Shown here piece by piece: positions 43,312-52,802 of a stretch of DNA of 64,000 nucleotides. Made by a program: the position numbers and the translations under genes. Position 1 is the first letter of the stretch. Each line of letters begins with the position of its first letter. This DNA is from Paenibacillus phytorum (GTDB lineage: Bacteria > Bacillota > Bacilli > Paenibacillales > NBRC-103111), in NCBI RefSeq assembly GCF_013141715.1, contig NZ_WHOA01000190.1, forward strand, positions 1 to 64,000, given 5' to 3'. The notes under the pieces were generated by a model. That model searched no databases. It was not told the origin of the DNA and saw only the letters and a program-made list of their open reading frames with translations.

Positions 43312-44045
43312 ACAAAGTCAACATGGGATCGATACGCGGATTATTTGTGACAGGCACAGACACCGGCGTTGGGAAGACGATTGTGACGGCAGCCATCACC
43401 GCTGCGCTTCGCGCCGAAGGACTGAACGCAGGTGTATGGAAGCCGGTGCAGTCCGGTGCACTCCTTGGAAGCGGAGTTACCGATGCTGAACGGCTGCTGC
43501 AAAGCACGGGAATCAATGAGAGGCCAGAGGCGGTGGCGCCATTTACATTTGAAGCTCCACTTACTCCGATGCTCGCCGCAAAGCATGCTGGTGTGACCTT
43601 TACGCTGGAGGAGCTTATCTCAGCTGGAGAACCGCTAGCTAAACGTTATGAAGCGCTGCTCATTGAAGGTGCAGGCGGTGTCGCAGTTCCGCTGACCGAT
43701 GATGCTCTCGTAGTGGACTTGATTTCTGAGCTTCATATACCTGCTCTAATTGTAGCCCGTTCTAGCCTCGGCACGATTAACCATACGCTTTTGACTGCAT
43801 CATTTCTGCGGCATCATGCAATCCCGATTGTAGGCGTCATAATGAACGATGGTGAATTAACGGAGCGGCATGACGATCCGAGCGCTGATACGAATGCGGA
43901 ACTTATCGAGCAATACAGCGGCCTTAAGGTCCTCGGTCGATTTCCCTGTATGCACACCGATGTGAATTCAGAAACCTTATTACATACCGTACAAAAAACA
44001 ATACAACTCGCACCCATCAGACAGGCTTTGAAATTTAATTTATAG
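43308..44045 (+). CDS. bioD: Dethiobiotin synthetase
   Basis: 245 residues with the P-loop GTDTGVGKT (16-24) and IEGAGGVAVPL. It closes the ureido ring of dethiobiotin using CO2 and ATP. The ATGA overlap with bioA shows translational coupling. Confidence 0.95.
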   Translation: MNKVNMGSIRGLFVTGTDTGVGKTIVTAAITAALRAEGLNAGVWKPVQSGALLGSGVTDAERLLQSTGINERPEAVAPFTFEAPLTPMLAAKHAGVTFTLEELISAGEPLAKRYEALLIEGAGGVAVPLTDDALVVDLISELHIPALIVARSSLGTINHTLLTASFLRHHAIPIVGVIMNDGELTERHDDPSADTNAELIEQYSGLKVLGRFPCMHTDVNSETLLHTVQKTIQLAPIRQALKFNL

Positions 44046-44097
44046 CAAATGTTTACGAGAAAGCTTTCCTACGAAAGTGCTAAGGAGGATGAAAGTG

Positions 44098-45096
44098 ATG
44101 GAAATTATTGCTGCCGATATGGAGTGGCAAGCGCTTGCCAATAAAGCGTTGAGTGGGGAATGTTTAACGTTAGAGCAAGGGCTATCTGTGCTCGAAGCTG
44201 ACAATGATGAAGTACTGCCCTTGCTGCAGGCTGCATTTAAAGTGAGGAAACATTTTTACGGTAAAAAAGTGAAGCTGAATATGATCATCAACGCTAAAAG
44301 CGGCCTTTGCCCCGAGGACTGCGGCTATTGCTCACAATCCATCGTTTCTACGGCACCGGTTAAAAAATACACCCTGCTTGATAAAGACACGTTGCTTGCA
44401 GGCGCACGTGAAGCCATGGCACGCAAAGCAGGAACTTATTGCATTGTAGCAGCCGGAAAAGGTCCGACAGACAAGGAACTAAATCAAGTGGTGGATGCGG
44501 TCAGAGAAATCCGTGAAACGATGCCGCTAAAAATTTGTGCATGTCTGGGCATTCTGAAGGACGAGCAAGCTGAACGTCTTGCAGAAGCGGGCGTACATCG
44601 ATATAACCACAACTTAAATACCAGTAAAGCCAATTACACATCTATCACCACGACCCATACCTACGACCAACGTGTTGAAACGGTGGAAAAAGTAAAGACA
44701 CACGGCATGTCTCCCTGCTCCGGTGTCATTATCGGCATGGGCGAGACCAATCAGGAAATTGTTGAAATGGCTTATGCACTCCGCGAGATCGATGCGGATT
44801 CGATTCCTATTAATTTCCTAAATGCGATTCCTGGAACCCCGTTGGAACATGCGGGCCGCACGCCGTCGATGAAAGCTTTGAAGGTACTGGTTCTGTTCCG
44901 TTTCATCTGTCCTTCTAAAGAAATCCGAGTAGCGGGCGGTCGTGAGGTCAACCTCCGTACGCTGCAGCCGCTATCACTGTACGCTGCAAACTCATTATTT
45001 GTTGGTGATTATTTAACAACAGCAGGTCAAGAGGTTGGAACGGATCATCAGATGATTGAAGATTTGGGGTTTGAGATTGAATTAAGTGCCCTTTAA
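44098..45096 (+). CDS. bioB: Biotin synthase
   Basis: 332 residues, radical SAM enzyme that inserts sulfur into dethiobiotin. Cluster cysteines Cys71, Cys75 and Cys78 (CPEDCGYC); NHNLNTS and the REVNLRTLQP region with the arginine ligand of the second cluster are present. AAGGAGG is 9 bp before the ATG at 44098; a GTG at 44095 is also possible. Confidence 0.96.
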   Translation: MEIIAADMEWQALANKALSGECLTLEQGLSVLEADNDEVLPLLQAAFKVRKHFYGKKVKLNMIINAKSGLCPEDCGYCSQSIVSTAPVKKYTLLDKDTLLAGAREAMARKAGTYCIVAAGKGPTDKELNQVVDAVREIRETMPLKICACLGILKDEQAERLAEAGVHRYNHNLNTSKANYTSITTTHTYDQRVETVEKVKTHGMSPCSGVIIGMGETNQEIVEMAYALREIDADSIPINFLNAIPGTPLEHAGRTPSMKALKVLVLFRFICPSKEIRVAGGREVNLRTLQPLSLYAANSLFVGDYLTTAGQEVGTDHQMIEDLGFEIELSAL

Positions 45097-45109
45097 GGTG
45101 GTGCCGACT

Positions 45110-46288
45110 ATGAATTGGATGGAAAAAGAACTAGCGGCAATGGCGGACGCTTCGTTGATGCGTTCCTTGCGTGCAAGCAGCCCGGTTCCGAAATGTCCTG
45201 GCTACATGGTTCGTGAAGAACGGATGCTGCTTAACCTGTCTTCCAATGACTATCTTGGACTCTCCCAACATCCCGCCATTATTGAAGTGATGCGCGAAGC
45301 GCTGCTCATCGAAGGCGCAGGCTCCGGTGCATCGCGCCTTGTCACAGGCAACCGAACGGCTTATGGCCGACTTGAAGAAGCACTCGCCGATTGGCAGAAC
45401 TGCGAAGCAGCGCTTGTTTTTGCAAATGGATATATGGCGAATTCAGGTGTTATTAGTGCGCTAGTAAACCGAGGTGATGTTGTTTTCAGCGATCAGCTAA
45501 ACCATGCCAGCATTGTGGACGGCACGATATTGAGCCGTGCGGAGCTTGCCCGGTATCGTCATAACGATATGGAGCATTTGCGTGCGTTATTGAATAAGTA
45601 TCGTGATAAAAGGCGAAAGCTGATCGTTACAGATGCCGTCTTCTCCATGGATGGCGATCAGGCGCCTTTGCGTGAACTCGCTCTGCTCAAACGCGAGTAC
45701 GGGGCGATGTTGATGGTGGACGAGGCACATAGCGGAGGGATATACGGGGGGCGCGGCGAGGGATTGTGCCATGAACTCGGGGTGCAGGATGAAGTGGATG
45801 TCCATATGGGAACGTTCAGTAAATCTTTCGGTGTGTATGGAGCCTATGTATGCGGTAGCCGCACACTCATTCATTGGCTGATAAATAAGACGAGGCCGCT
45901 CATCTATTCAACAGCGCTGCCTCCTTCTCTTTTAGCTGGTATTTCAAAAGCATTAGATTTGGTACAGACCGAGCACTGGCGCCGTGAACGGCTTCATGAG
46001 GCTGTTATGCTGTTTCGGTCCTCGCTTAGCGCGGCAGGTTTTGATGTCGGTGCCGGCGATTCTCCAATTGTACCGATAATCATCGGCGATAATAATACAG
46101 CCCTGCGTTTCAGTGGTGCTCTTGAAGAGGAAGGGATCGCGGCGGTTGCCATCCGTCCACCTACTGTGCCTGATGGTACAGCTAGAATCCGCTTTTCATT
46201 GTCAGCCGCTCATTCGGATAAGGAATTGATCGAAGCTGCTGCGAGAATCCGTGCCGTTGGGCTTCAACAAGGAGTGCTAAGACAATGA
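45110..46288 (+). CDS. bioF: 8-amino-7-oxononanoate synthase
   Basis: 392 residues, alpha-oxoamine synthase that condenses pimeloyl thioester with alanine. Motifs: NLSSNDYLGLSQHP, GSGASRLVTGN, DEAHSGGIYG and the PLP lysine in GTFSKSFGVYG. ATG at 45110 follows AAGGTGG. Its TGA overlaps the next ATG. Confidence 0.95.
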   Translation: MNWMEKELAAMADASLMRSLRASSPVPKCPGYMVREERMLLNLSSNDYLGLSQHPAIIEVMREALLIEGAGSGASRLVTGNRTAYGRLEEALADWQNCEAALVFANGYMANSGVISALVNRGDVVFSDQLNHASIVDGTILSRAELARYRHNDMEHLRALLNKYRDKRRKLIVTDAVFSMDGDQAPLRELALLKREYGAMLMVDEAHSGGIYGGRGEGLCHELGVQDEVDVHMGTFSKSFGVYGAYVCGSRTLIHWLINKTRPLIYSTALPPSLLAGISKALDLVQTEHWRRERLHEAVMLFRSSLSAAGFDVGAGDSPIVPIIIGDNNTALRFSGALEEEGIAAVAIRPPTVPDGTARIRFSLSAAHSDKELIEAAARIRAVGLQQGVLRQ

Positions 46289-47046
46289 TTGCATCAACAA
46301 GCGGCACCATCTTATGGCTGACCGGATGGAGCATGCCGAATACGGTTTTCGATCGACTTCGCGAGTTACTGCCGGATTTTCATCATGTTTCCGTCGATTA
46401 CAGTGATGCCGATTCTCCCGAGAAAATGCTGCTGCTTACTGAAACGGCAGTAAAAAACATGATATCTTCGGATGTATCTACAGGTAAGACAAGGGCTTTC
46501 CGTGGTCCACTGTTGATCGGAGGTTGGTCGCTCGGCGGATTACTAGCATTGAGGCTAGCGGTTAAAGGTCTTGCTGATGGCCTGGTATTGTTTGCGGCTA
46601 CAGCTCGTTTTACCCGTTCCAAGGAAGAGCTGGACCGCGGCTGGGCAGATGCCTACGTTAGGCAGATGATTAAGGGACTCATGAAGGACCGGCAGGGTGT
46701 TGAAATGAAATTTCGACAGAATATGTTTACGGAAATAGAATGGGAGGCCGGTCTTGGTGAAAGATTTCCTCACATTGGCAGTTGGACAACGCCGGCACTA
46801 ATTGCTGGTCTTCAGATTTTGCGAAGTGAGGAAGTATTGTCTGGGCTGCCGGAAATTAAATGTCCAGTTCTTCTTGTTCACGGCACGGAGGACAAGATCT
46901 GCCCTTACAACGCTGCGGCAGAGCTTGCAGCACAATTGCCTCAAGCAGAGTTGTTTTCCATACCGGGCAGCGGGCATGTGCCGTTTTTGGGAAGAGAAGA
47001 TGAGATTGCTGAGGAACTGAGGCGATGGTGGGATGAGCAGCAGTAG
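46285..47046 (+). CDS. bioH: BioH-like alpha/beta-hydrolase (pimeloyl-ACP methyl ester esterase)
   Basis: 253 residues, alpha/beta-hydrolase: TGWSMP at the oxyanion region, nucleophile serine in GGWSLGG, acid in HGTEDKICP, histidine in GSGHVPFLG. Coupled to bioF by an ATGA overlap and overlapping bioC by 14 bp. In this place it should remove the methyl group that BioC adds, as BioH does. Overall similarity to E. coli BioH is in the fold and motifs, so the name rests on context. Confidence 0.78.
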   Translation: MIASTSGTILWLTGWSMPNTVFDRLRELLPDFHHVSVDYSDADSPEKMLLLTETAVKNMISSDVSTGKTRAFRGPLLIGGWSLGGLLALRLAVKGLADGLVLFAATARFTRSKEELDRGWADAYVRQMIKGLMKDRQGVEMKFRQNMFTEIEWEAGLGERFPHIGSWTTPALIAGLQILRSEEVLSGLPEIKCPVLLVHGTEDKICPYNAAAELAAQLPQAELFSIPGSGHVPFLGREDEIAEELRRWWDEQQ

Positions 47047-47905
47047 GATAACGAATATTGAGCGTCAATTTAACCGGAGTTCAGCGGGTTCGTATGATGT
47101 TTACGCGAATGTACAGCGCATTATGGCAGAGCAGCTTGCGAAATCTCTCATTGCGTGGAAAGGCGAAGAAGCTATAGAGACGTCTAACATTCTTGAGATT
47201 GGCTGTGGCACGGGTACTCTGACCGGAATTCTGGTTAACGAATGGTCCAAAGCGTCTATTACAGCACTAGATATTGCACCTGGAATGATCAAAGTCGCGG
47301 AGCAACGTGTCCGATCAATTGCAGCTAACCATTTAGCAATCAGTAATAGTCAACCAGATCGATTAAGCTTTATTCATGCCGATGTAGAAAGGTGGTCGGC
47401 AGATGTACAAGAAGCCTCGTTTGACCTCATTGTCTCAAATGCCTGCTTTCAATGGCTTAAAAATCCGAAGCAAACGTTACGTCACCTTCGGCAGATGCTT
47501 CGTCCTGGAGGCTTACTGGTGTTCACAACATTCGGGCCGAAAACGTTTTACGAGCTGCATCAGTCATTTAATGAAGTGTATCGCACTAATGGCATGGAAC
47601 CACAGCGACACGGACTGTCGTTTCAATCTGATGCTCAGTGGAAAAACTCGCTCATGGAAGCAGGATTTTCAAGTATCCAAAAAGAGAGTTTGATTCAAAA
47701 TGAAACGTATGCTTCCGTAAGAGATTTTCTACTTTCGGTTAAAGCAATGGGAGCTAGCACATCGGAAGCTGCTCCTACGCAGGGTCTTAGCTCGCGAAGG
47801 CTGTTCGCAGGTATGTATAAGGCATACGAAGATAAGTTCAGCATACAGGGAGGCATCGCTGTCACTTATGATCTCCTTTTAATCCAAGCTAGGGCGTCTC
47901 ATTAA
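47033..47905 (+). CDS. bioC: Malonyl-ACP O-methyltransferase
   Basis: 290 residues, class I SAM methyltransferase: FNRSSAGSYDVYANVQ is the BioC N-terminus, LEIGCGTGTLTG the SAM loop, and SNACFQWLKNP the BioC motif after it. It methylates malonyl-ACP to start pimelate synthesis in the fatty-acid machinery. Confidence 0.92.
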   Translation: MSSSRITNIERQFNRSSAGSYDVYANVQRIMAEQLAKSLIAWKGEEAIETSNILEIGCGTGTLTGILVNEWSKASITALDIAPGMIKVAEQRVRSIAANHLAISNSQPDRLSFIHADVERWSADVQEASFDLIVSNACFQWLKNPKQTLRHLRQMLRPGGLLVFTTFGPKTFYELHQSFNEVYRTNGMEPQRHGLSFQSDAQWKNSLMEAGFSSIQKESLIQNETYASVRDFLLSVKAMGASTSEAAPTQGLSSRRLFAGMYKAYEDKFSIQGGIAVTYDLLLIQARASH

Positions 47906-47914
47906 TAGGTTCAT

Positions 47915-47958
47915 GGATAGAGAATCAGATATGTTCTGAGGACTCTATCCTTTTTTTA
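47915..47958 (+). terminator. Terminator of the biotin operon
   Basis: GGATAGAGAATCAGA / TCTGAGGACTCTATCC stem then T7. Confidence 0.8.
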
Positions 47959-48021
47959 TTTCAACACACTTTTGACACATTTATGTGGTACAGTTTGGAA
48001 AATAGGGCGAGGGGGGAGATC

Positions 48022-49341
48022 ATGGGAGTACCATGGACTAACAAGGAAGTCGTTCATTTATTACATCGAGCCGGATTTGGTTCCACTGGGGAAGAAGTTA
48101 CTGCTTGCATTGCACTTGGTCGTGAGGAAACGGTGAGACGTCTTATTGCCGGAGAAGCGTTGATCGATCAAGCGCCATCGCTAACCCCATTTGATCAACT
48201 AACCGCTGATGGTAAGAAATCATTAGATTCGCAGCAATTAGCCGATCAACAAATGTACTGGTTATATCGAATGGCCTATTCCAGTGCGCCGCTCATTGAG
48301 AAGATGACGTTGTTCTGGCATGGACATTTTGCTACGGCGAATTACAAGGTTAACGATGTCATGTTAATGGTTCAACAAAATACACTTTTTCGCAAATATG
48401 CACTAGGAAATTTCAAAGAACTCGTACTTGCCATTGGCAAAGATCCAGCTATGATGATTTGGCTAGATGTGAATCGGAATAAAAAAGGTAAACCGAACGA
48501 GAATTATGCCCGCGAAGCCATGGAGCTATTCACGCTAGGTATCGGTCACTATACAGAGACTGATGTGAAGGAAGCGGCGCGCGCTTTCACGGGATGGACT
48601 TATGATAAGAAGGAAAATAAAGTAGGCTTTAATCCTAAACAACACGACAATGATACGAAAACACTTCTTGAAGAAACGGGAAAGCTAGATTCGGATGATG
48701 TGATTGAAATTATTTTCCATCAAAAAACACTGCCGATCTTTCTTGCTACGAAGCTGCTCAAGTATTTTGCTACGGACAGCCCATCCGAAAGTTGGATTCA
48801 AAAGGTTGCCGAACATATATCAAATAAGGCTACTGTGGGGGAAGTGCTTCAGGAGCTATTCCTATCTGACGAATTCTATGAGGAGAAATTGCGATTATCT
48901 CTCATCAAAACACCGGCGGACTATGTTGCAGGTATTCTCAAATGCTGTAAGCTTACTGTTTCGAAGGGGCATGCACAAGCGATGAGGAGGATGGGACAGG
49001 AGCTATATTCCCCGCCGGATGTTGCAGGTTGGAGAGGAGGCGCCTCATGGCTGAATACAAGCTCCTTATTATCAAGGTATCAGTTTGCCGAGTCCATCGC
49101 CAAGCAACTAAACGGCAAGGTGCTCTTATCGGCAGAGTATACACCTGAACAACAGAACCGTCCGGAAGAATGGGTAAAATTGTGGAGTCAGCGTATGGGA
49201 ATCACTGATTTATCGGATAAGACTTTACAGGGTTTAAGCGCTTACGCAGACGATACCATTATACATACAAAGCAAAAGAATGCTGGTTTGAGAGGCTTGC
49301 TTCAATTAGTACTGATTAGTCCGGAAGCTCAAATGAAATAG
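48022..49341 (+). CDS. DUF1800 family protein
   Basis: 439 residues of the DUF1800 family (LLHRAGFGST, MTLFWHGHFAT, NENYAREAMELFTLGIGHYTE, PPDVAGWRGG). It has no signal peptide. The partner DUF1501 gene, 15 bp downstream, encodes a Tat signal, so the two may be exported as a complex. No biochemical role is established. ATG at 48022 follows GAGGGGGGAG. Confidence 0.85.
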   Translation: MGVPWTNKEVVHLLHRAGFGSTGEEVTACIALGREETVRRLIAGEALIDQAPSLTPFDQLTADGKKSLDSQQLADQQMYWLYRMAYSSAPLIEKMTLFWHGHFATANYKVNDVMLMVQQNTLFRKYALGNFKELVLAIGKDPAMMIWLDVNRNKKGKPNENYAREAMELFTLGIGHYTETDVKEAARAFTGWTYDKKENKVGFNPKQHDNDTKTLLEETGKLDSDDVIEIIFHQKTLPIFLATKLLKYFATDSPSESWIQKVAEHISNKATVGEVLQELFLSDEFYEEKLRLSLIKTPADYVAGILKCCKLTVSKGHAQAMRRMGQELYSPPDVAGWRGGASWLNTSSLLSRYQFAESIAKQLNGKVLLSAEYTPEQQNRPEEWVKLWSQRMGITDLSDKTLQGLSAYADDTIIHTKQKNAGLRGLLQLVLISPEAQMK

Positions 49342-49356
49342 CGAGGGGGGAGAAAA

Positions 49357-50586
49357 GTGAAATTATCGCGAAGAGATTTTCTGCTTAAAGGAACAGCCAT
49401 GTTTGCGACTTTAGGCCTAGGTGGGGCTTTATTTACAGCAACGGGAAAATCGATTTTTGCTGGCGGTGTTGACGATAACGTTGATGAACCTGTGATTGTT
49501 GTTGTTCAGTTAAGTGGAGGGAATGATGGCATTAATACGCTAATCCCTTATGGACAAGGGATTTACTATGATGCTCGTCCGACGCTGGCTTACCAGCAGA
49601 AGGATGTACTTGCGTTAGATAATCAAGTAGGCTTGCATCCGAGTTTAGTTGGCCTCGCTGCACTTTATAAACATGGGAAGATGGCTGTCGTACAGGGAGT
49701 TGGATATCCAGGACCCGATCACTCTCATTTCCGCTCTATGGAAATTTGGCAGACAGCTGAGCCAACGAAGATTAGTCGAAACGGTTGGCTTGCACGCTAT
49801 GCAGAGTCTTCTTTGCGGGATAGCAGCAATCCGCTCAAAGCTATTCAGATTGGCGCAGGGGGCAAGGCTTTTGCTTCGGAGAAAATGAGCTTTCCCGTTA
49901 TCCAATCTTTAGAAACGTATCATCTGATTGATCCGAAAACAGCGATGATGGACAAAAATCGGATCACCAAAGCATTCTTGGAGATGTATGGTGTACAGAA
50001 TCAAACGGAACAGCTGCGTGTCGTATCAGGCCGTGGATATGAGGCCTTCAAGAGTGTAGAAGCGATTCAAGCTTTAACGGCTACCTATGCGAATAAAGTG
50101 GAGTACCCGAAAACTAATTTTGCAAGAGATCTCCAATTAGTATCCAAGCTGCTGGCTGGTAAATCGGGCACAAGAATATTCAATGTACAGATTGGCGGTT
50201 TCGATGATCATGCCGATGAGAAGGTACAGCATGCCAAAGTGCTGACTCAAGTCGACGAGGGGCTGACAGCGTTCTATAAAGACTTGGAGGCGCAAGGACT
50301 GCAGGATCGTGTTGTTGTGATGATGTTTTCAGAGTTTGGGCGCAGGGTGAAGGAGAACGGAAGCGGCGGAACAGACCATGGAACGGCAGCTCCGATGTTT
50401 GTGATTGGAGGCAAGGTGAATGGCGGTCTCTATGGAGCGTACCCAAGCCTGAGCAATTTGGACAATGGGGATTTGAAGTATGAGGTTGATTTCCGCTCCG
50501 TTTATAGCACGCTTATTGATAAATGGTTAAAAGGTGATACCACCGCTGTGCTAGGCAAGTCCTATGAGTCTTTAAAGTTTATATAA
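49357..50586 (+). CDS. DUF1501 family protein with Tat signal
   Basis: 409 residues. A twin-arginine signal (KLSRRDFLLKG, Arg5-Arg6) and hydrophobic stretch lead into a DUF1501 domain of the alkaline phosphatase/sulfatase fold (VVVQLSGGNDGINTL, GPDHSHFRSMEIWQTAE, MFSEFGRRVKENGSGGTDHGTAAP). Metal-ligand-like Asp and His residues are present. GTG start after GAGGGGGGAG. Substrate unknown. Confidence 0.87.
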   Translation: MKLSRRDFLLKGTAMFATLGLGGALFTATGKSIFAGGVDDNVDEPVIVVVQLSGGNDGINTLIPYGQGIYYDARPTLAYQQKDVLALDNQVGLHPSLVGLAALYKHGKMAVVQGVGYPGPDHSHFRSMEIWQTAEPTKISRNGWLARYAESSLRDSSNPLKAIQIGAGGKAFASEKMSFPVIQSLETYHLIDPKTAMMDKNRITKAFLEMYGVQNQTEQLRVVSGRGYEAFKSVEAIQALTATYANKVEYPKTNFARDLQLVSKLLAGKSGTRIFNVQIGGFDDHADEKVQHAKVLTQVDEGLTAFYKDLEAQGLQDRVVVMMFSEFGRRVKENGSGGTDHGTAAPMFVIGGKVNGGLYGAYPSLSNLDNGDLKYEVDFRSVYSTLIDKWLKGDTTAVLGKSYESLKFI

Positions 50587-50591
50587 GGAAT

Positions 50592-50623
50592 GCCGGGGTC
50601 CTGTGCCTCGGCTTTTTGTTTTT
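50592..50623 (+). terminator. Terminator after the DUF1501 gene
   Basis: GCCGGGG / CCTCGGC hairpin with TTTTTG. Confidence 0.7.
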
Positions 50624-50688
50624 AGCTGTTCATGGTAACCTATTGAAAAAGGTGGAAAATTCGTCGTGCGGGTGGAGGTGCTTTAACG

Positions 50689-51213
50689 TTGAGCATAGAG
50701 CCAATTTCAGATCATCTAGAGAAGAATTTAAGGATACTTTTCGTGGGGTATAACCCTAGTATACGATCCGGAGAAACGGGTCATCATTATGCGAATCCGA
50801 ACAATCGCTTTTATCGGATTCTTTTCCAAGCGGGATTAACACCTCGGCTGTATAAACCTCAGGAGGATGGGGATCTGCTGAAACTCGGGTATGGATTTAC
50901 GAATATCGTGGCTCGCCCTTCGTTAACAGCCGCTGAAATTACGCCTGAGGAATACCGAGAAGGTCGACTTATTTTGAAACAAAAGATCCAGGCCTTTCGA
51001 CCTCGTGTAGCCTGTTTTGTAGGAAAAGGTGTATATGTGCAGTATAGTGGCCGTAGGGGGATGAATTGGGGGAGTCAACAGGATCCTCTGGTTGAAGGTG
51101 TGATCGACTATGTATGTCCCTCTTCTAGTGGGCTTGTTCGGATGAAGCTTGAGGAGATGGTAGCTATTTATAGTGGAATTAAGACTTATATCGAAATGGA
51201 GCTGGGTTACTGA
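50689..51213 (+). CDS. mug: Mismatch-specific (G/T, G/U) DNA glycosylase, MUG family
   Basis: 174 residues of the MUG branch of the uracil-DNA glycosylases. Motif 1 is GYNPS (20-24) where E. coli Mug has GINPG; RFYRILFQAGLTPRLYKP and the SSSGLVRM motif 2 region follow. It removes uracil or thymine paired with G. TTG start with GGAGGTG 8 bp upstream. The Nudix gene overlaps by one base. Confidence 0.85.
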   Translation: MSIEPISDHLEKNLRILFVGYNPSIRSGETGHHYANPNNRFYRILFQAGLTPRLYKPQEDGDLLKLGYGFTNIVARPSLTAAEITPEEYREGRLILKQKIQAFRPRVACFVGKGVYVQYSGRRGMNWGSQQDPLVEGVIDYVCPSSSGLVRMKLEEMVAIYSGIKTYIEMELGY

Positions 51214-51833
51214 TGAATATTCCATGGTTGGAATGGGCCAAAGAGATCCAGGCTATTAGTCAAGCCGGTCTTACTTACGGTGAGAATGGCTATGACTTGG
51301 AGCGATATGAGGCGCTGCGCAAGATCAGCGTGGAGATGATGAGTTATTTCTCAGAGACACCGATCGATAAGGTGACGGATTTGTTCGCCAGCGACACGGG
51401 GTATCAGACGCCGAAAGTAGATATTCGGGCTGTCGTATTGAGAGAGAACAAGCTGCTGCTTGTGAAGGAAAGAGCCGACGGTGCTTGGGCTTTGCCTGGT
51501 GGCTGGGCGGACATCGGCCTCACTCCGTCGGAGGTCGCCGTCAAAGAGACCCACGAGGAGGCCGGCTATGATGTCAAGCCGGTGCGATTGTTGGCGGTCT
51601 TCGATAAGAAGCGCCACGCGCACCCACCCTCGGCAAATCACGTGTACAAGATGTTCATCTTGTGCGAGCTGGTGGGCGGGGAAGCACTTGAAGCCGGTCT
51701 GGAAACGACCGGCGCCCAGTTCTTCGACGAGAGTGAGCTGCCGCCGCTCTCGGTAGAGCGAAACACCGCTGAGCAAGTGCAGCGGATGTTCGAGCTTGCT
51801 CGTGACCACACAGCGCAGACGCTGCTCGATTAG
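51213..51833 (+). CDS. Nudix hydrolase with Nudix_N domain
   Basis: 206 residues. Residues 1-60 match the small N-terminal domain of X-linked nucleoside diphosphate hydrolases (WLEWAKEIQAISQAGLTYG). The Nudix box lies at about 93-115 (GGWADIGLTPSEVAVKETHE followed by EAGY), with Lys where Arg is usual before the catalytic glutamates. Likely substrates are ADP-ribose or nucleoside diphosphate sugars. Coupled to mug by a TGATG overlap. The 3' half is visibly GC-richer than the 5' half. Confidence 0.88.
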   Translation: MNIPWLEWAKEIQAISQAGLTYGENGYDLERYEALRKISVEMMSYFSETPIDKVTDLFASDTGYQTPKVDIRAVVLRENKLLLVKERADGAWALPGGWADIGLTPSEVAVKETHEEAGYDVKPVRLLAVFDKKRHAHPPSANHVYKMFILCELVGGEALEAGLETTGAQFFDESELPPLSVERNTAEQVQRMFELARDHTAQTLLD

Positions 51834-51850
51834 CCAAGCGCGTAAGGACT

Positions 51851-52705
51851 TTACCGCTTTAGTACAGGTTCCAGTTGTGCGATAAGTTCCTCCATTTGCT
51901 TCGAGCATAGTTCGTACATCTCTTTTGCAGCTTTAGTATTCGTAGTAAGCCCAAACAACATAAGATCGGCTTCGCACTTTTTTAATGTAGCAAATAGGTT
52001 TGCTTTTTCCTGCGGCACAGGTACCATGATCTTGTCGTCAAATAAATCCACATACAATTGGCTGTAAGAATCGACTTGGCCTAGAAATACATTTTCAATC
52101 GTCACACCTAATTTATCTAGTTCAGTTTTAAGCCATCCTCTGTTTAATCCGATGGTGGCCAATGCTTCATCCATGATTTCACCGTCCATGATAACCGCTT
52201 GGGGCTCCTGTTCAGGTGCAACTTGGATGCCCAAATGTTTGGCAGTCAACGGTTGGTTTTTTCGAGCTAATAGGACATTAATATCCCCATCTGGTTCCAT
52301 GATCGCAAATTCAACATCAGCCACTTTAAATGCCGATCTCTTTCTTAATTGCTCCATAAGTTCATCGGTGGTGAGCCGTTCTTTCTTTAAATTATCTTCC
52401 AAAACTTTACCGTCTCTAATGAGCACAGTTCCTTTACCATCAATAAAATCCCGCATTTTTTTGCTTTTTAGCTGCAAAAATTCAATTCCTAAAGAGCACG
52501 CGACCCAAGCGGCTAAGGATACCAACCCTAAATACCAATCTGTCTCCAATGATATGTAAGCCGCGAGATTACCAATTGTAATTCCAGTTATGTATTCGAA
52601 CAAGGAAAGTTGAGAAACTTGTCTTTTACCCAACAACTTTGTCATAACGAAAAGCACGACAACCGCTAATATTGTCTTTAGAAAAATTTCAATCCATTCG
52701 GGCAC
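51851..52705 (-). CDS. DUF421 family membrane protein (YetF-like)
   Basis: 284 residues: three N-terminal membrane helices (about 8-82), then two copies of the DUF421 cytoplasmic fold (KGTVLIRDGKVLEDNL... and PQAVIMDGEIMDEALATIG...). YetF-type proteins are common in spore formers; some affect germination or membrane stress, without a firm role. GTG start preceded by GAGGAGG. Confidence 0.85.
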   Translation of the reverse strand: MPEWIEIFLKTILAVVVLFVMTKLLGKRQVSQLSLFEYITGITIGNLAAYISLETDWYLGLVSLAAWVACSLGIEFLQLKSKKMRDFIDGKGTVLIRDGKVLEDNLKKERLTTDELMEQLRKRSAFKVADVEFAIMEPDGDINVLLARKNQPLTAKHLGIQVAPEQEPQAVIMDGEIMDEALATIGLNRGWLKTELDKLGVTIENVFLGQVDSYSQLYVDLFDDKIMVPVPQEKANLFATLKKCEADLMLFGLTTNTKAAKEMYELCSKQMEELIAQLEPVLKR

Positions 52706-52802
52706 ACCGGATCCTCCTCTTTTATTACATCTAATTCAGTTGGTTAAATTGTTTGTGGAATTCTTGAAAATTATACAAAAATAAGATGTGAATTCCATTG
52801 TC

